64,000 nucleotides of DNA from Dugong dugon (taxonomy: Eukaryota > Chordata > Mammalia > Sirenia > Dugongidae). The stretch is from NCBI GenBank assembly GCA_030035585.1, contig CM057469.1, forward strand, positions 60,467,501 to 60,531,500, written 5' to 3'. The notes under the pieces are model-generated. The model searched no databases. It had not been told where the DNA came from and saw only the letters and a list, made by a program, of their open reading frames with translations. A program made the translations under genes and the position numbers. Below, in pieces: positions 1 through 11,626 of the stretch (position 1 is its first letter; every line of letters begins with the position of its first letter).

Positions 1-47
1 ATTATAATTTTGAATGTATGAGTTAAATTTTTCTAAAATTTATGTAT

Positions 48-206
48 ACCAAAACGAAACGAACTCGTTGCTGTCGAGTCGATTTCAACTCATAGTAACC
101 CTATAGGATAGAGTAGAACTGCCCCATAGTGTTTCCAAGGAGTGGCTGGTGGATTTGAACTGCTGACCTTTTGGTTATCACTGTAGCTCTTAACCACATG
201 AGTGTA
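48..206 (-). mobile_element. AfroSINE, short form
   Basis: Antisense SINE: A-rich tail complement, then gtcgagtcgattt, gaactgccccatag, the ttccaaggagtggctgg box and the tRNA-like head complement ending near cttaacca. Several point changes and a shortened head. Confidence 0.9.
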
Positions 207-770
207 TAACATATAAAATTTGATTCTACCAGCTATCTAAACTTAATATAAAAATTTACATACATGCTCTCCGTATGTTTATATAAATGCTAGTTATTTA
301 ATGTATATATTTGGATATATAGATTGATATAGTATAGAGTTAGATATATAATTCTATCTGTAAAACTATCAAGTCATTTATATTCTTTTATTATATTCAT
401 TTGATAGATGGAGAAATTAGCCACAGAGAAGTAACTTTCACAAATAGCTTTAAGGAGTCAAATTAGGATTAAAATATCAGCTACCAGCTCCGGTATGTGC
501 ACAGTAAACCGGTACGTTGTATTTTCCATTGCTGCCTGTACTGCCTCTTTATATTATAATCTTATTTTACTGTTTTTGCTTTTTATATATGCCAAGTGTC
601 ATAGATTAAAAAGCACTTGTAATGAAATTTATAACATTATCCTGTATATCTTTATTTTTGAGGCACAAAAAAGATAATTTTAACCACTAGTTTCCAGGGA
701 CCAAGTTGTTTTGGGAAAATCAGTGTTATGCAAAAATAGAGGATGACCTCATCAGATCAAAAAAAAAGGC

Positions 771-859
771 TCATGACTACATCATTACATAACTGCCAAA
801 TTACAACATTACATAATTGCCAAACCACCGAGTATCCCGGCCCAGCCAAGTTAACACAT
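771..859 (-). mobile_element. LTR-like element fragment (family of 45.1 and 51.9 kb)
   Basis: Matches the terminal part of the elements at 45,129-45,798 and 51,892-52,515 (acaactgccaaaccac, then cccagccaagtt-aacacataacctta). It holds a short internal duplication of the 'cattacataa-tgccaaa' unit and is cut on its right by the ERV LTR. Confidence 0.6.
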
Positions 860-941
860 AACCTTAGTGTACCCTGACACTTCCAGACTGCTCCGGATGG
901 CTAGGAAGACACACAGAGCAGATGAAAGCAAAGGAAGAAGC

Positions 942-947
942 TTTATT
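942..947 (-). terminator. LTR polyadenylation signal
   Basis: AATAAA on the minus strand (tttatt on plus), about 75 nt downstream of the TATA box in the LTR sense direction and about 80 nt before the LTR end, as expected for the R region. Confidence 0.6.
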
Positions 948-1019
948 TAGTTGACCAAGCAAAGGAGCACACTGATACTCGGGTCGCCAAGGTGTCTCCA
1001 AGAACAATAGCCCGAGGGG

Positions 1020-1025
1020 TTTATA
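1020..1025 (-). promoter_or_regulatory. LTR TATA box
   Basis: Minus-strand TATAAA within ctgtataaacccc. It lies between the CRE and the poly(A) signal, where an LTR core promoter should be. Confidence 0.55.
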
Positions 1026-1222
1026 CAGGTGAAGTAAATCTGGTCTGGGGTCCCCAGGAACACCCCGAGGTGGGACCAGCTTGCTAATTGCTTTGACCCG
1101 AAAAGCCGTTCTCTGGGCGGTCCGGTCTTTTGCACCTGTTCAGTCTGAAGGGGGGGGGGGGGGCACAAAGATGGCGTTTTGCCCACGTGCGTGGCATAGA
1201 TGGGGGTGTGTTTTTCGGCCTC

Positions 1223-1230
1223 TGACGTCA
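1223..1230. promoter_or_regulatory. Full palindromic CRE in LTR U3
   Basis: Perfect 8-bp tgacgtca, the CREB/ATF consensus, about 200 bp upstream of the TATA box in LTR sense. Its central CpG survives, unlike most CpGs in the older repeats nearby. Confidence 0.5.
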
Positions 1231-1551
1231 ATAAGTCGTCTGAGGGACAAGTTCGTCAGCACTGTGCAGTTCAAGCGGGCTTAAAGTGGTGCAAGACTGG
1301 TTTTGCTGAACTGAAGACCCCAGTCTCATTTTCTTTAACTGACTCAGAACTGGAAGTATACCTAAATAAGGAGATACTCTAAAGGCAGAGGTTAGTTCCT
1401 GTATTACTTAATCAGGGGATAGCTTGTTAGCTCTCTGTATTACTGAAGATAGCAGGCACAGCCGCTTGTTTATTCAACATGGCCAGTGTGCTTCTGGTCT
1501 TATTAACGCTATGTTACTCTCGTCTGGCATCTCGACGTTCATTAATGCGCA

Positions 1552-2313
1552 AAACAGTTGGATAGAAGATTTTTTACTATTGTCATAAATGTAAGGTGTT
1601 TGCCAGGTGTTCTACTTTCCACCAATCCTTCAGGGCAGATAAGTTTAGTTTACGAAAGAAGACACTAAGGTCTAAGAAAGTAGTCACATGATAGATGGTG
1701 AACTGCGGGTGAAGCCTAGTTCTGTTGACTCCAAATATTCTTCTTTTTTTTTTCCCAGCAAACTAACCTTCATCCCATAGACTTTAGAAATATTCTAAAC
1801 CAGTTGCAGCATTTTATAAACTATGAGACCCGGGGGAGTTTTATTTTATTTAAAAAATGCATTGAATATCTCTATTTGCAAAATATCATATTTAGATGTA
1901 TATGATGGGGAAGAAAGAAAGGAAATACAAATTTAATATTTCACTACCCACCATGCTGGTAGCTCTGTTGAATGTGTTTCTTTCAGTATTCTCTGCTTTC
2001 TTCCAGTGTTCTTTTCACTTCAATGATGGTGACCATGATTATATAATCCATTTTGTTATTGTTATTGTTATTGTAGGGAGAATAGGCCAGACCAGGTCTA
2101 GGTAAAGAGACATTCACCCCTTGCTATACAAGAGAAAGGGACTACCTGCTTGTTCAGTTACTGTGACTGGAGCTACATAACGGGGAAAAAGGTCTACGCC
2201 ATGTAAGAGGCTAGAGTTAAGAAGGGGAGACATAAAAAGATGGGAGAAAATTATAACAAATTTAATAGAGTAGAGTTTGTTGAATTTTTTTTTTTAAAGC
2301 AGCAGGTAAAAGA
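1552..2313. other. Unassigned AT-rich sequence
   Basis: No recognisable repeat or splice-flanked ORF. Contains a short run of gttattgttattgtta near 2,055. Confidence 0.5.
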
Positions 2314-2512
2314 GGAGCCCTTTTGGTTCAGTGGTTAAGCACTCAGCCGCTAACCAAAAGGTCGGTAGTTTGAACCCATTGGCCACTCCTTGGAAGAAAG
2401 ATGTGGCAGTCTGCTTCCGTAAAGATTACAGCCTTGGAAACCCTGTGAGACAGTTCTACTCTGTCCTGCATGGTTGCAATGAGTTGAAATAGACTCGAGG
2501 GAAATGGGTAGG
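2314..2512 (+). mobile_element. AfroSINE, long form
   Basis: Head ggagcccttttggttcagtgg, box ccgctaaccaaaaggtcgg, then the long-form block (ggaagaaagatgtggcagtc, cgtaaagattacagcc) and gcagttctactc-type body with tail gaaatgggtagg. Confidence 0.9.
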
Positions 2513-2633
2513 TAAAAAAGGAAATTGATGATATTCTCACTAAGAAGTATATAGTTTTGAGGATGGGAAAGCTACACCAGCCGCATTCCCACTTCATAAA
2601 CTGCCATGGCAAATTTTCCAGCTCTACTTTAGT

Positions 2634-2862
2634 CTGGGGGCAACCCTGAGTGGCACCAAAGGGTAAGCACTTGGTACTAATCCAACAGTGGGCTGTTCAA
2701 GTCCTCCCAGAGGCTCCTCGGAAGAAAGGCCTGGCAGTCTACTTCTGAAAATCATTCATTGAAAACCCTTTGGAGCACAGTTAGTTTTACTCTGGCACAC
2801 ATGGGGTTGCCATGAGTTGGAATCAGCTTGAAAGCAACTGTCTTGGTTTGGTTTTGGTTACT
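2634..2862 (+). mobile_element. AfroSINE, long form, diverged
   Basis: Head caaccctgagtggcacc, block ggaagaaaggcctggcagtc-tacttctgaaaatc followed by cattgaaaacccttt, tail ggtttggttttgg. The block closely resembles the RTE 5' UTR at about 15,300-15,350. Confidence 0.85.
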
Positions 2863-3424
2863 TTATTCTGGACGAATTCAAATCCAATTATTAAGATAAT
2901 GATTTAGAAAGAGAAATGAAAGAAGAGCTGAATTTACCTCATTTAGTTAAAGGGATAGAATCTGGAAAAATAAACAACAGAAGCAGTGGTTCTCAGGCTG
3001 TGAATCACAGGGCTGTGAGTAAACACATTGCTCTTGTGCTCTTGACTAATGTGATACAGAATTGTACCCAATGGCAGTGGGCAATGAATCGCATAAAGGT
3101 GGCTGTGGGTAAAATTCCGCAAGTACTGGAGCAAAGTTGGTAAATGAATTATATTTGACCCTTTTCAGTAGCCTTAAGAGGCTGCACACTGGATTTGCTA
3201 TCTATTCTACTCCAGGCTCATTTACCCGATAACATAAGTACTCTACAGTTAAACATTTGAAAAAGTGAATTCTCTATTAGGGCCACCTTGATATAGTTCT
3301 CTGATCAAGATATGCATATCACTGCCACTACTGTACAGAAATTGGCGAGGAAAATAATATAAACTAGTCATGCCGTATTCCTTATCAACCTCACAGCAGC
3401 AGTCTCGTGTAAAATTAAAATAAA

Positions 3425-3552
3425 ACCAGAAAAAACAAACTCGTTGATGTTGAGTCAATTCCAACTCATAAGACCCTACAGGACAGAGAATTGCCCCATA
3501 GGGTTTCCAAGGAGTGGCTAGTAGATTCAAACTGCTGACTTTCCGGTTAATA
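3425..3552 (-). mobile_element. AfroSINE, short form, interrupted host copy
   Basis: Antisense body up to the gctgactttccggttaata position, where a second SINE has inserted. The distal head is not recognisable after the insertion. Confidence 0.8.
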
Positions 3553-3725
3553 AAAAAAACCAAAAACCAAACCCATTGCCATCGAGTCGATTCTGAGTCA
3601 TAGCAACTCTAAAGGACAGAGTAGAACTGCCCCATAAGGTTTCCAAGGAGGGACCGTGGATTCTAAGTGTCGACTTTTTGGTTAGCAGTTGTACCTCTTA
3701 ACCACTACCACCAGGGTTTCCTTTT
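3553..3725 (-). mobile_element. AfroSINE, short form, nested
   Basis: Complete antisense copy with poly(A) complement, flanked by an 8-bp duplication ggttaata (3,545-3,552 and 3,726-3,733). Its target lay in the preceding SINE. Confidence 0.9.
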
Positions 3726-3860
3726 GGTTAATAGACAGTTAAAAAACATATTATTCAAAAAAAGTGTTAAACAAGGTTTTAAGACAAAAATAAATGCACC
3801 CAAAAATTAAGTATGAGAAGAACTAAGGATGAGACTAAGCTGGAAAGTTTTCTGGGATTG

Positions 3861-3925
3861 TTCTTGTTGTTAGGTGCAGTTGAGTCGGTTCCTATTCATA
3901 GCGACCCTATGTTTAACAGAATGAT
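3861..3925 (-). mobile_element. RTE LINE 3' tail fragment
   Basis: ttgttgttaggtgcagttga, gactcata-type box and ccctatgtttaacagaatg match the complement of the RTE 3' end (compare 20,661 and 22,709). Only about 65 bp remains. Confidence 0.65.
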
Positions 3926-4299
3926 TAGGATTCTGGGATTAGAAGTGGAAATTACGGGGTGGAAAAGATATGCAGTTATACAACTGTATATCTTTCCCAC
4001 CTCAAACGATTTTTCTTTAATTTTTTCTGCTCCAGTGGTCCCTGTCTTAGGCCAGAGTTTAAAGTCACTTTTGTCTAAGAAAGGTTTATAAGGTTCAGTG
4101 CTAAACAACTGCAACATAGCATCTTGGAAAGAAAAGGTGATTTTAGGAGTGATATTGAAGATCTTGTTTGTTTATTTGAAAACAGATTATTTTCACTGAA
4201 AAATCATTATTTGTATCCCACAATTCTGTCTTTCTAGAAGTAGGAAAAATATTCTGTCCACACAGGACATTAATACCAATATAAATCATTTTGTGTTCT

Positions 4300-4502
4300 G
4301 TCCCTGGGTAGCACAAATGATGTGTGCTCAACTATTAAGTTAAAGGTGGTGCTTCAAACCCACCCAGCAGCACTGCGAAAGAAAGGCCTGGTAATCTCCT
4401 TCTATAAAAATTACAGCCATGAAAACTCTATGGAGCAGTTCTACTCTGTAACACATGGGGTCATCATGAGTCAGAATCTACTTAAAGGCAACAGGTTTGT
4501 TT
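4300..4502 (+). mobile_element. AfroSINE, long form
   Basis: Head ccctgggtagcacaaatga, block gaaagaaaggcctggtaatc, attacagccatgaaaac and tail with ctctgtaacacatgggg, the same wording as the RTE terminus. Confidence 0.85.
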
Positions 4503-5271
4503 GTTTGTTTATATTATAGTAAAGGCAGCAACTATTAAGATGTAGTTCAAATGATTACAATGCTCAAATGAAACAATGAACTCTGAAGAATTCTACAAAG
4601 CACACTCTGACCTATGGAGATATATATATATATATTTATACGTACAGCAGATGGAGGTGGTCGTAGAAGAAAATATACTATATTAAAACAGGGTAAATGT
4701 AAGTGAATAGGTTAGTATAAAAAGCATCACTCTTGTAAAATTAGCTTTAAAATTGCCACCTTTTCAAATGTACCCTCAATGAGGACTTATATTTTTCTTT
4801 AATGATCCTGATTATAATAGCTGTTACTATTCCTTTTTATTTGTCTCCATTTGGTGATTTCAGAAATTGCCTACAAACACACCATTATGTTGTTTTATAC
4901 AAGTTGAAAAGGAAAAACTTAATCCCATTCCTTTTAAAGTACTTGATACAATATGTTTTTCCAAGGAGTGCAATGCTGGACTAATATTTAACCAACTACC
5001 ACCCCATTCAGTGCCCATTAGCCTGTGGTATGATATTAAGTGCTGTGTAAGACAATTTAAATAAATATTTTCTGGAAATTTAGAAATGTGCAATATAAAA
5101 AGAAAAAAATATATATGCATGGAAGAAAGATGCTGACATTAAAAAATATTTGCATTAAACAGTAGAAATGTCCTCTGGTCAAAATGCAGAATAACATGGT
5201 AGACTTTTGTCCCCACAGTAACAGCAAGAAAAAAAAAGATAAAACTTAAATTATAATTTCTGTGGGGTTCA
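4503..5271. other. Unassigned AT-rich sequence with short (AT)n
   Basis: A short (AT)n at about 4,619-4,637. No gene or clear repeat family recognised; both-strand ORFs at 4,860-5,120 are chance overlaps. Confidence 0.4.
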
Positions 5272-5465
5272 CCCATCCACTGTCATTGAGTCGATTCCAA
5301 CTAATAGCGACCCTATAGGACAGAGAAGAACTGCCCCATAGATTTCCTAAGCGGTAAATCTTCACAGGAGCAGACTGCCACAACTTTCTCCCATGAAGCA
5401 GCTGGTGGGTTTGAACCATCTACCTTTTGGTTAGCATCTGAGCACTTTAACCACTGTGTCACCAA
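5272..5465 (-). mobile_element. AfroSINE, long form
   Basis: Antisense: cactgtcattgagtcgattc, gaactgccccatag, the long-form block aatcttcacaggagcagact, then ccttttggttagca and a truncated head. Confidence 0.85.
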
Positions 5466-5621
5466 AAAAAACCCAAACCTGTTGCCATTGAATCAATTTT
5501 GACTCATAACAACCCATTAGGACAGAGTAGAACTGCCCCACAGGGTTTCGAAGGAGCAGCTGGTAGATTCGAACTGCTAACCAAGACCATAGCTCTTAAC
5601 CACCATGCCACCAGGGCTCCC
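5466..5621 (-). mobile_element. AfroSINE, short form, abutting
   Basis: Antisense copy with A-rich tail complement directly at the 5' end of the preceding SINE, same orientation; ends ccaccagggctccc. Confidence 0.9.
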
Positions 5622-6648
5622 TTGAAGGACATAGGGGAGAGAATCCATGCAGTCTCAGGAAGTCTCACAGTGCTTGAATTCCAAGGCCTGGCAGACTTGA
5701 ATCTGAAGTGTTCCCAGACTGTTTGGAAGTGCAGTTTAACCTCCTCTCAGTTGAAATATTGACAAGATCAAAGACCTCTGTCTTATCCTAAAGTCTTCTT
5801 AGGTAGAGAAGTCAGGAGTGGAGTAAGCAAGGGTGATCTACGTTAATTAACGTTGCTGCCCAGTCTCAGCTTAAATAGGCTCTAGAAGAAATTTGAATGG
5901 TCTGCTCAAGGCTCTCAAAGTAACACAGAAAAAAGGTTCTACAGTCTCTGAAAAATCTTAAAAAAGCAAAATGTGTATATTATTCTCTTTGTTTTACATT
6001 CATAGACAATATATAGATTATGACAAATTATGAGGTAGGTGCAGAAGAAGAAAATAATGACACATAATTTAGAGGAAAAAAAGACAGGAAATGGAAGCAT
6101 ACCCACATATGACACCGATAGTGGATCTAGAAAACAAAGACTAAATAATAACTATTATGGATATTTTAAAGAATTTACAAGTTAAGATGGATGTAATGGT
6201 AGAAGAGTTGGATACTTTAATAAGAAAAATAGAGACACTAAGGGGGAAAAGAAATTGTAATACTAGAACATAAAATATCTTTTAAAAATGCCATTACCAT
6301 TTTATTTTTCTCTCAAGTAAATACTAACAAATCATTGAATCTTGATTGCAAAATTTTAAATGTTTCCACTTACGTTGCAAAAATCATTTAAGCAAAACTA
6401 ATGAATTACATTTTAAAATGATTCTCCTGTGAAAATATTCTCATGCCATATCATAACAATATACCCACTGTTTAAAGTCAATATAAGTTAGCATGGTTAA
6501 AACAAACAAAAACAACCTTTGTAAATTTGACCTTTGATTACTAGCTTTCTATATCAGTCTCATGATTTTCTCAGAGCACACTAATCAAAATTTTTACAGT
6601 TTTACTGTTCTTGTGACTTTTTAATGTGAAATTTCCATTTAATACTTG
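5622..6648. other. Unassigned sequence
   Basis: No recognised repeat family, gene or splice-flanked ORF in about 1 kb of AT-rich DNA. Confidence 0.4.
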
Positions 6649-7181
6649 TGATGGTTCATTTTATGTGTCAGCTCGGCTAGGCTATAAAGCAAAAACCAAA
6701 CCGGTTGCTGTCGAATCGATTCTGAGTCATAGTGACCCTATAGGACAGAGTAGAACTGCCCCATGGGGTTTTCAGGGAGTGGCTGGTGGATTCGAACTGC
6801 CAACCTCTTGGCAGCCGAGCTCTTAACCACTGTACCACCAGGGGTCACTATAGTACCCAGTTACTGAATCAGACATTAATCTAGTTATGCTGTGAAGATA
6901 TTTTTTAGGTATTGCTAACATCTACAATTATCTGACTTTAAGTAAAAGAGATCATTGTCAATAATGACCATAGGCCTCATCTAATCAGTTGAAAGGCCTT
7001 AAAAGTAAAATTGAAGTTTCCTTGAGAAAGAAGAAATTCTGTCTGAAGACTGTAGCAACAGTACCTTCCTGATTCTCCAGCCTGCTGACCTGCCCTATAG
7101 ATTTCAAATTTTCCAGTCCCCACAATCACATGAGCCAATTCCTTGAAGTGGTGAATGATATAACAATAATGCTGCATAGTT
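6649..7181 (+). mobile_element. Old LTR-like element interrupted by a SINE
   Basis: Starts tgatggttcattttatgtgt then cagctcggctaggct, resumes after the SINE, and continues ctcatctaatcagttgaa, cagcctgctgacctgcc and cacatgagccaattccttga. This is the sense version of the family antisense at 45.1 and 51.9 kb (gttgacacac...aaccatca ends). The 3' terminus is missing. I recognise the repeat as mammal-wide but cannot name it safely. Confidence 0.6.
6687..6847 (-). mobile_element. AfroSINE, short form, nested
   Basis: Antisense copy splitting the element at 6,649-7,181, with a short target duplication ctata (6,682-6,686 and 6,848-6,852). Removing it rejoins the host element. Confidence 0.88.
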
Positions 7182-7640
7182 GGAGATTTATAGTTTTTGT
7201 GAATTAGGTATTACTCTATTAAAGTGTCAATAATAGTATAATGTTATGTGGGGAGGAGATTTTAAATATTTAGTTAGTTAAATATGGGTAACAATCAGTC
7301 AGAATTCCATGCATCAAACAATCAGAATGGGCTAAGGCATAAATAATTGGAGTGATGGTTCTAAGGCGTATCAGATGAATGTCACACTTTTTTTATACTA
7401 CATACAATGGAACAAAACCAGGATTTAGAAATAAATATGTTTATATGCTATTTCAACACAATTAGTGATTCAGCTTTTCATCAGAATAATTCTTCATTGT
7501 ACTTTATGATAGGTTGATAATATTTGCACGAGGTTAGTGGACCAGTTAATTATTGCAAAAATAAAATTGCATGACCTACAACCAGCAATCTTCAGCATAG
7601 AACAAGAAACATTTTCCTTATCCATCCTGGGTTAGCTGGA
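7182..7640. other. Unassigned sequence
   Basis: AT-rich, no family recognised. Confidence 0.4.
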
Positions 7641-8010
7641 ACAAATGTAGGAGAATCTGTTGACCTTGGCTGGCTTAACTTACATATATAGGGTAAAGCT
7701 GGTTATTAGCTGATCTGGGATGGCTTCAGCTAGGATAACATGGTTTAACTCCATTTGTCTCTTCTCTTCCAGTTAGCTGGCCCTGGCATGTACTTGTGCC
7801 AATGGCAGAGACACAAAGATAAGAGTCCCAGTCCACAGGGCCGTGTTAAGTCTCTGTCTGTGTCATATTTGCTAACATCTGTGGGCCAAATTTAATCACA
7901 TGGCTGAGCTTGGAGTAAGGGACAAGTTAAATCTGCTTGCCCGTGGTGGGAAACTGCAACAAAGTTACGTGGAAAAATATATTCATTTAGGGAGGAATGC
8001 ATAACTCGTA
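7641..8010 (-). mobile_element. Probable ancient LTR-like repeat
   Basis: Contains cacaaagataagagtcccag and tcatatttgctaacatctg, shared in layout with 10,172-10,600 (tcacatttgctaacatccca). It reads like the complement of a mammal-wide LTR; family unnamed, orientation inferred. Confidence 0.35.
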
Positions 8011-8499
8011 CAATCAATGTCATCTAACTTGATCTGCCTTCATGGATGCATTTATTCACATTCTTTCACGTGCAGATACACTCACCCTGTCTCTAGGAGC
8101 CCCCAGAATCTTATCCAATCATGGAATCAGGCTCAATGTCTAGGAGTTCACATTCTACACCAAGGGCTAGATGTAGATACTCTTGATCCAGAGAGCTATA
8201 AACAAAAACAAAGGAAAAGTTACCTGCGATTCATTCAATAGTGAAGCAGGCAAAGAGTTTCATTTGAAAAGGAAGAGAATAAAACATCTACAACACTCAT
8301 CAATCCCTAAAAATTCTGAAATTCCATTGGGCCAATGTTTACAGGTCCCCACACTATGGAAGTCAGAAATATTTCTTTATTAAGTCTCGGTTCTGGTCTC
8401 TAAGAATGGCTTCCCAGTCCAGTCTCCATTTTTCTTCATGGCTGTTGGCTCCATACTCTAGCATGTCCTTTCTTTCCTATTTCCCTCCTTAAATTTGAC
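8011..8499. other. Unassigned sequence next to LTR-like repeat
   Basis: May be an extension of the preceding ancient repeat, but I recognise no defining motif. Confidence 0.3.
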
Positions 8500-8659
8500 C
8501 AAGTGAAACCCTTTGCCTCTGAGTTGATTCTGACTCCTAGCGACCCTATAGGACAGAGTAGAACTGCCCCATAGGGCTTCCAAGGAGTGGCTGGTGGATT
8601 TGAACTGCTGACCTTTTGGTTATCAGCTGAGCTCTTAATCAGTGTGCTACTAGGGCTCC
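8500..8659 (-). mobile_element. AfroSINE, short form
   Basis: Antisense: ctgagttgattctgactcc, gaactgccccatagggc, ggctggtggatttgaactgc and head ending tagggctcc. Confidence 0.9.
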
Positions 8660-8999
8660 TTCCACTTTTAAGGAGGCATGGGAATATTTTCATTTTAACA
8701 TCTTTCTCAGCATGCTTTCTGTCATAGAGATCATTCGACAGTATCAGTAAGTTTTAGTCCATTCTGGTGACATTTTTGACAATATTGTTCTCCCAAAAAC
8801 TTTATGGGATTTATACATATCAGATTGCAATACACTCCATGTTCCAAAGCCAGGTCCACAGAAGTTTTTGAGACATATCTCTTTCTCTAGACTGACTTAC
8901 TGATACCTGGGAGCTGGCCTTCTGTTAAGGAAACACACTCTCAAGCTTCCTAGAAGTCCTTTTGTTCAACTGAGCTCTTTTAACCATAATAACCACCTG

Positions 9000-9182
9000 C
9001 AGTTCAGTTGAGTTCAACTCCTGGTGACCCCATCTGTGTCAGAGTAGAACTGTGCTCCATAAGGTTTTCAGTGGCTGATTTTTCAGAAGTAGATCACCAG
9101 GTCTTTCTTCTGAGACACCTCTGAGTGGGCTTAAATTGCCAACCTTTCAGTTAGCAATCAAGTATTTAACAGTTTGTGTCAT
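9000..9182 (-). mobile_element. AfroSINE variant
   Basis: Antisense: tcaactcctggtgacccc, gtgctccataaggttttcag, aagtagatcaccaggtcttt and caacctttcagttagcaatc. The tgctccat spacer separates this variant from the main forms; compare 42,974 and 53,812. Confidence 0.75.
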
Positions 9183-9363
9183 AGAGAAGCTTTGAAGAAG
9201 GTCTAAATGTCACTACCTAAATTCTTTCAGAAATCATAAGAAATGAACTTGCAGTACACGCTTGATTTGATCCTTCCATTGTGAGTCATGTCATACTGAC
9301 AGTGCACTAGATCTAATCTTGCCCCTAGGCTTTAACTTAGTTTGAGATTCCTAATTTGTCTGG

Positions 9364-9515
9364 AAGGAGCCCTGGTGGTGTTTAAGAGCTGGACTGCTAA
9401 CCAAAAAGGTAAACAGTCTGAATCCACCAGCCAGTCCTTAGAAACTTTATGAGGCAGTTCTACTCTATCCCATAGGTTCACTATGAGTTGGAATCGACTC
9501 GACAGCAAAGGATAA
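9364..9515 (+). mobile_element. AfroSINE, short form
   Basis: Head ggagccctggtggtgtttaa, box gactgctaaccaaaaaggt, body gcagttctactctatccca, tail gaatcgactcgacagcaaa. The head has lost about 10 bp around the A box. Confidence 0.88.
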
Positions 9516-9970
9516 TTTGTCTGCAGGTCTAGAGATGAGAAAGAGTTTTATTTTCCTATTCAGTTAGTCCCAGAATTCTTAAGGTCTCTAAATTTCCTTT
9601 CAATACTGTTTGGAACTGACCAATTATTTTATGAGTTCTCCTATTTAAAGTAGATAAAGGAGCCAGCTCCTGCTTTCAATATTTTGCTTGGAACTTTTCT
9701 CAAGTCTAAAAATGTATAATGTACATTTTTATATACATTTTACTGCAGAAAACAGTATTACTACATATTTGGTCACACTGTATCATGGGCTACCATGTTA
9801 CAATCGTCCACATCATTCGCTCACCACTTTCCAGAACTCTGGACTACTCTAACAGTTTTGTTCTTGTTTTTTAACCTTTGCCTACCACTTAATCCTAATG
9901 CAAATACCACATATTTTAGATTTTTGTACATAGCAGCACGCCACTTCTAGGTATCCATTTTTGCATAGTT

Positions 9971-10169
9971 ACGTTGTTGTTGTTGGGTGCCATCATGTTG
10001 ATTACAACTCATAGCGACTCAAAGTAGAACTGCCCCATAGGGCTTTCTTGGCTGTGATGTTACAGAAGCAGATCACCAGATTTTTCTCCTGTGGATCCAC
10101 AGGGTAGGTTCAGACCACCAACGTTTTGGTTAACAGCCGAGTGCTTAACTGTTGCACCACCAAGGTGCC
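9971..10169 (-). mobile_element. AfroSINE, long form
   Basis: Starts gttgttgttgttgggtgcc (RTE-type tail complement), then gaactgccccatagggc, gcagatcaccagatttttc and ttttggttaacagccgag. Confidence 0.88.
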
Positions 10170-10171
10170 TT

Positions 10172-10600
10172 GTATTAGTTATGTATTATCACAATATCGC
10201 TGCAGAATAAACAACTATCAAATCTCCAAGGCCTACAACAAGAAGTATTTGTTTTTCACAGATCTGGCAACAGCTGGGAATCAGCTAGGCATCTCTTCTG
10301 ATCTTAACTTCGCTCTTCACTCACATGTCTAGGAATCAACAGGCTGTCTCCTGATCAGAAAAGCCACAGTTGGGTGATTTAAGGTTTATTTTATTCCATG
10401 TGTCTTTGACAGTCTAGCACAGATACGAGTAGAGGCAAATGAGAGAAAGCACAATTCTGCTGTAAGACTCTGCTTGTATCACATTTGCTAACATCCCATT
10501 GGCCAAGGTGAGACATATGGATGGATGATCCCAGGTCAAGCTCATCCAGAGGAGGATACAGAGAAAGATAAAGAATTGGGACCATCAAAGCAATGTGTTA
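10172..10600 (-). mobile_element. Probable ancient LTR-like repeat
   Basis: ttagttatgtattatcacaa followed by caaggcctacaacaagaagt and gtatcacatttgctaacatc. The layout resembles mammal-wide LTR complements; shares a motif with 7,641-8,010. Confidence 0.35.
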
Positions 10601-10660
10601 TAGTTAGAGATATTTAATGGAATGCCATCTTTATGCCTTGCTAATTAAACACATAATTAG

Positions 10661-11146
10661 TGTCTTAGTCATCTAGTGTTGCTATAACAGAAACACCACA
10701 AGTGGATGGTTTTAACGAAGAGAAGTTTATTTCCTCACAGTTAAAGTAGGCTGAAAGTCCAAATTCAGGGCGTCAGCTCCAGGGGAAGCCTTTTTCCTCT
10801 CTGTCGGCCTTCTTCTCTTCAGTGTTCCCCCGGACTAGGAGCTTCTCTGCACAGGGACCCTGGTCCAAAGGATGCGCTCTGCTCCCAGCACTGCTTTCTT
10901 GATGGTATGAGGTCCCCCTGTCTCACTGCTCACTTCCATCTTTTATATCTCAAGAGATTGCCTCAGGACACAATCCAGTCTTGTAGATCAGGTCCTGCCT
11001 TACTAACACAACTGCCACCCACCCTCCCTCATTAACATCATAGAGGCAGGTTTACAACATACAGGAAAATCATGCAGTACCAGGAATCATGGCCTAGCCA
11101 AATTGATAACACACATTTTTGGGGGGACATAATTCAAACCATGACA
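10661..11146 (-). mobile_element. Solo LTR, ERVL/MaLR-like
   Basis: 486 bp with TG...CA ends (tgtcttagtc ... accatgaca) and a perfect 5-bp target duplication attag (10,656-10,660 and 11,147-11,151). Body tgctataacagaaacaccac and gggggacataattcaaacc match 25,592-26,064. The inverted end resembles the MaLR terminus (aaagccatccac...actaagaca when reversed). No internal region, so a solo LTR. Confidence 0.8.
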
Positions 11147-11626
11147 ATTAGTTCAATACTGATAAAAATCTCATCAACAGGTACCCAAATCCTTCATTGT
11201 GGTCCTTGTTACCCTGGATTGCTAGTGCTCCCAGGAAAATAAAAATAAATATAAACCATCTTTGGAGTAAATAACATCATCCTAGAAAGCACATGATTTC
11301 TAAAAATTATGGAAGTATAATATTGCATATATAATAAAAATTAGGCTAAATAGAAAAGCAAACCAAAGACAATATAAATGTAACTGGTAGGAAAAAAAAA
11401 GAAGAATCATAGAAGAGGACTATCAGACTATTGGGTTATAAACACAAGTATGAAATACCTAAGACGACTAAAATTGTTAGATACATCTCATAAGTTTGGT
11501 TTATTCAATGGCAATGAGACAACTTGTATGGAACTTACAACTGAAACAATTTTGATCTTCAATTCATATCTTAGTACAAAATACATTCTAGGTAGTTTAA
11601 ATATGTAAATATTATATAAAATGTCT

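Larger units (their letters stand above)
860..1551 (-). mobile_element. Solo endogenous retrovirus LTR
   Basis: A roughly 690-bp block, more GC- and CpG-rich than its surroundings. Read on the minus strand it runs from tgttttgcgc to gtcagggtaca, i.e. TG...CA ends. Promoter-like parts come in LTR order: a palindromic CRE, a TATA box, then AATAAA about 75 nt downstream, matching U3-R-U5. No primer-binding site or polypurine tract flanks it, so it looks like a solo LTR left by recombination. A 14-G run sits in U3. I could not find a matching target-site duplication at these ends, so both boundaries are approximate. ORFs inside it are incidental. Retroviral class is not assigned. Confidence 0.65.

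Noticed and set aside
947..1284. Overlapping 94- and 67-codon ORFs on both strands
   Set aside because: They lie in the GC-rich solo LTR and cross its promoter motifs and G-run; open by composition.
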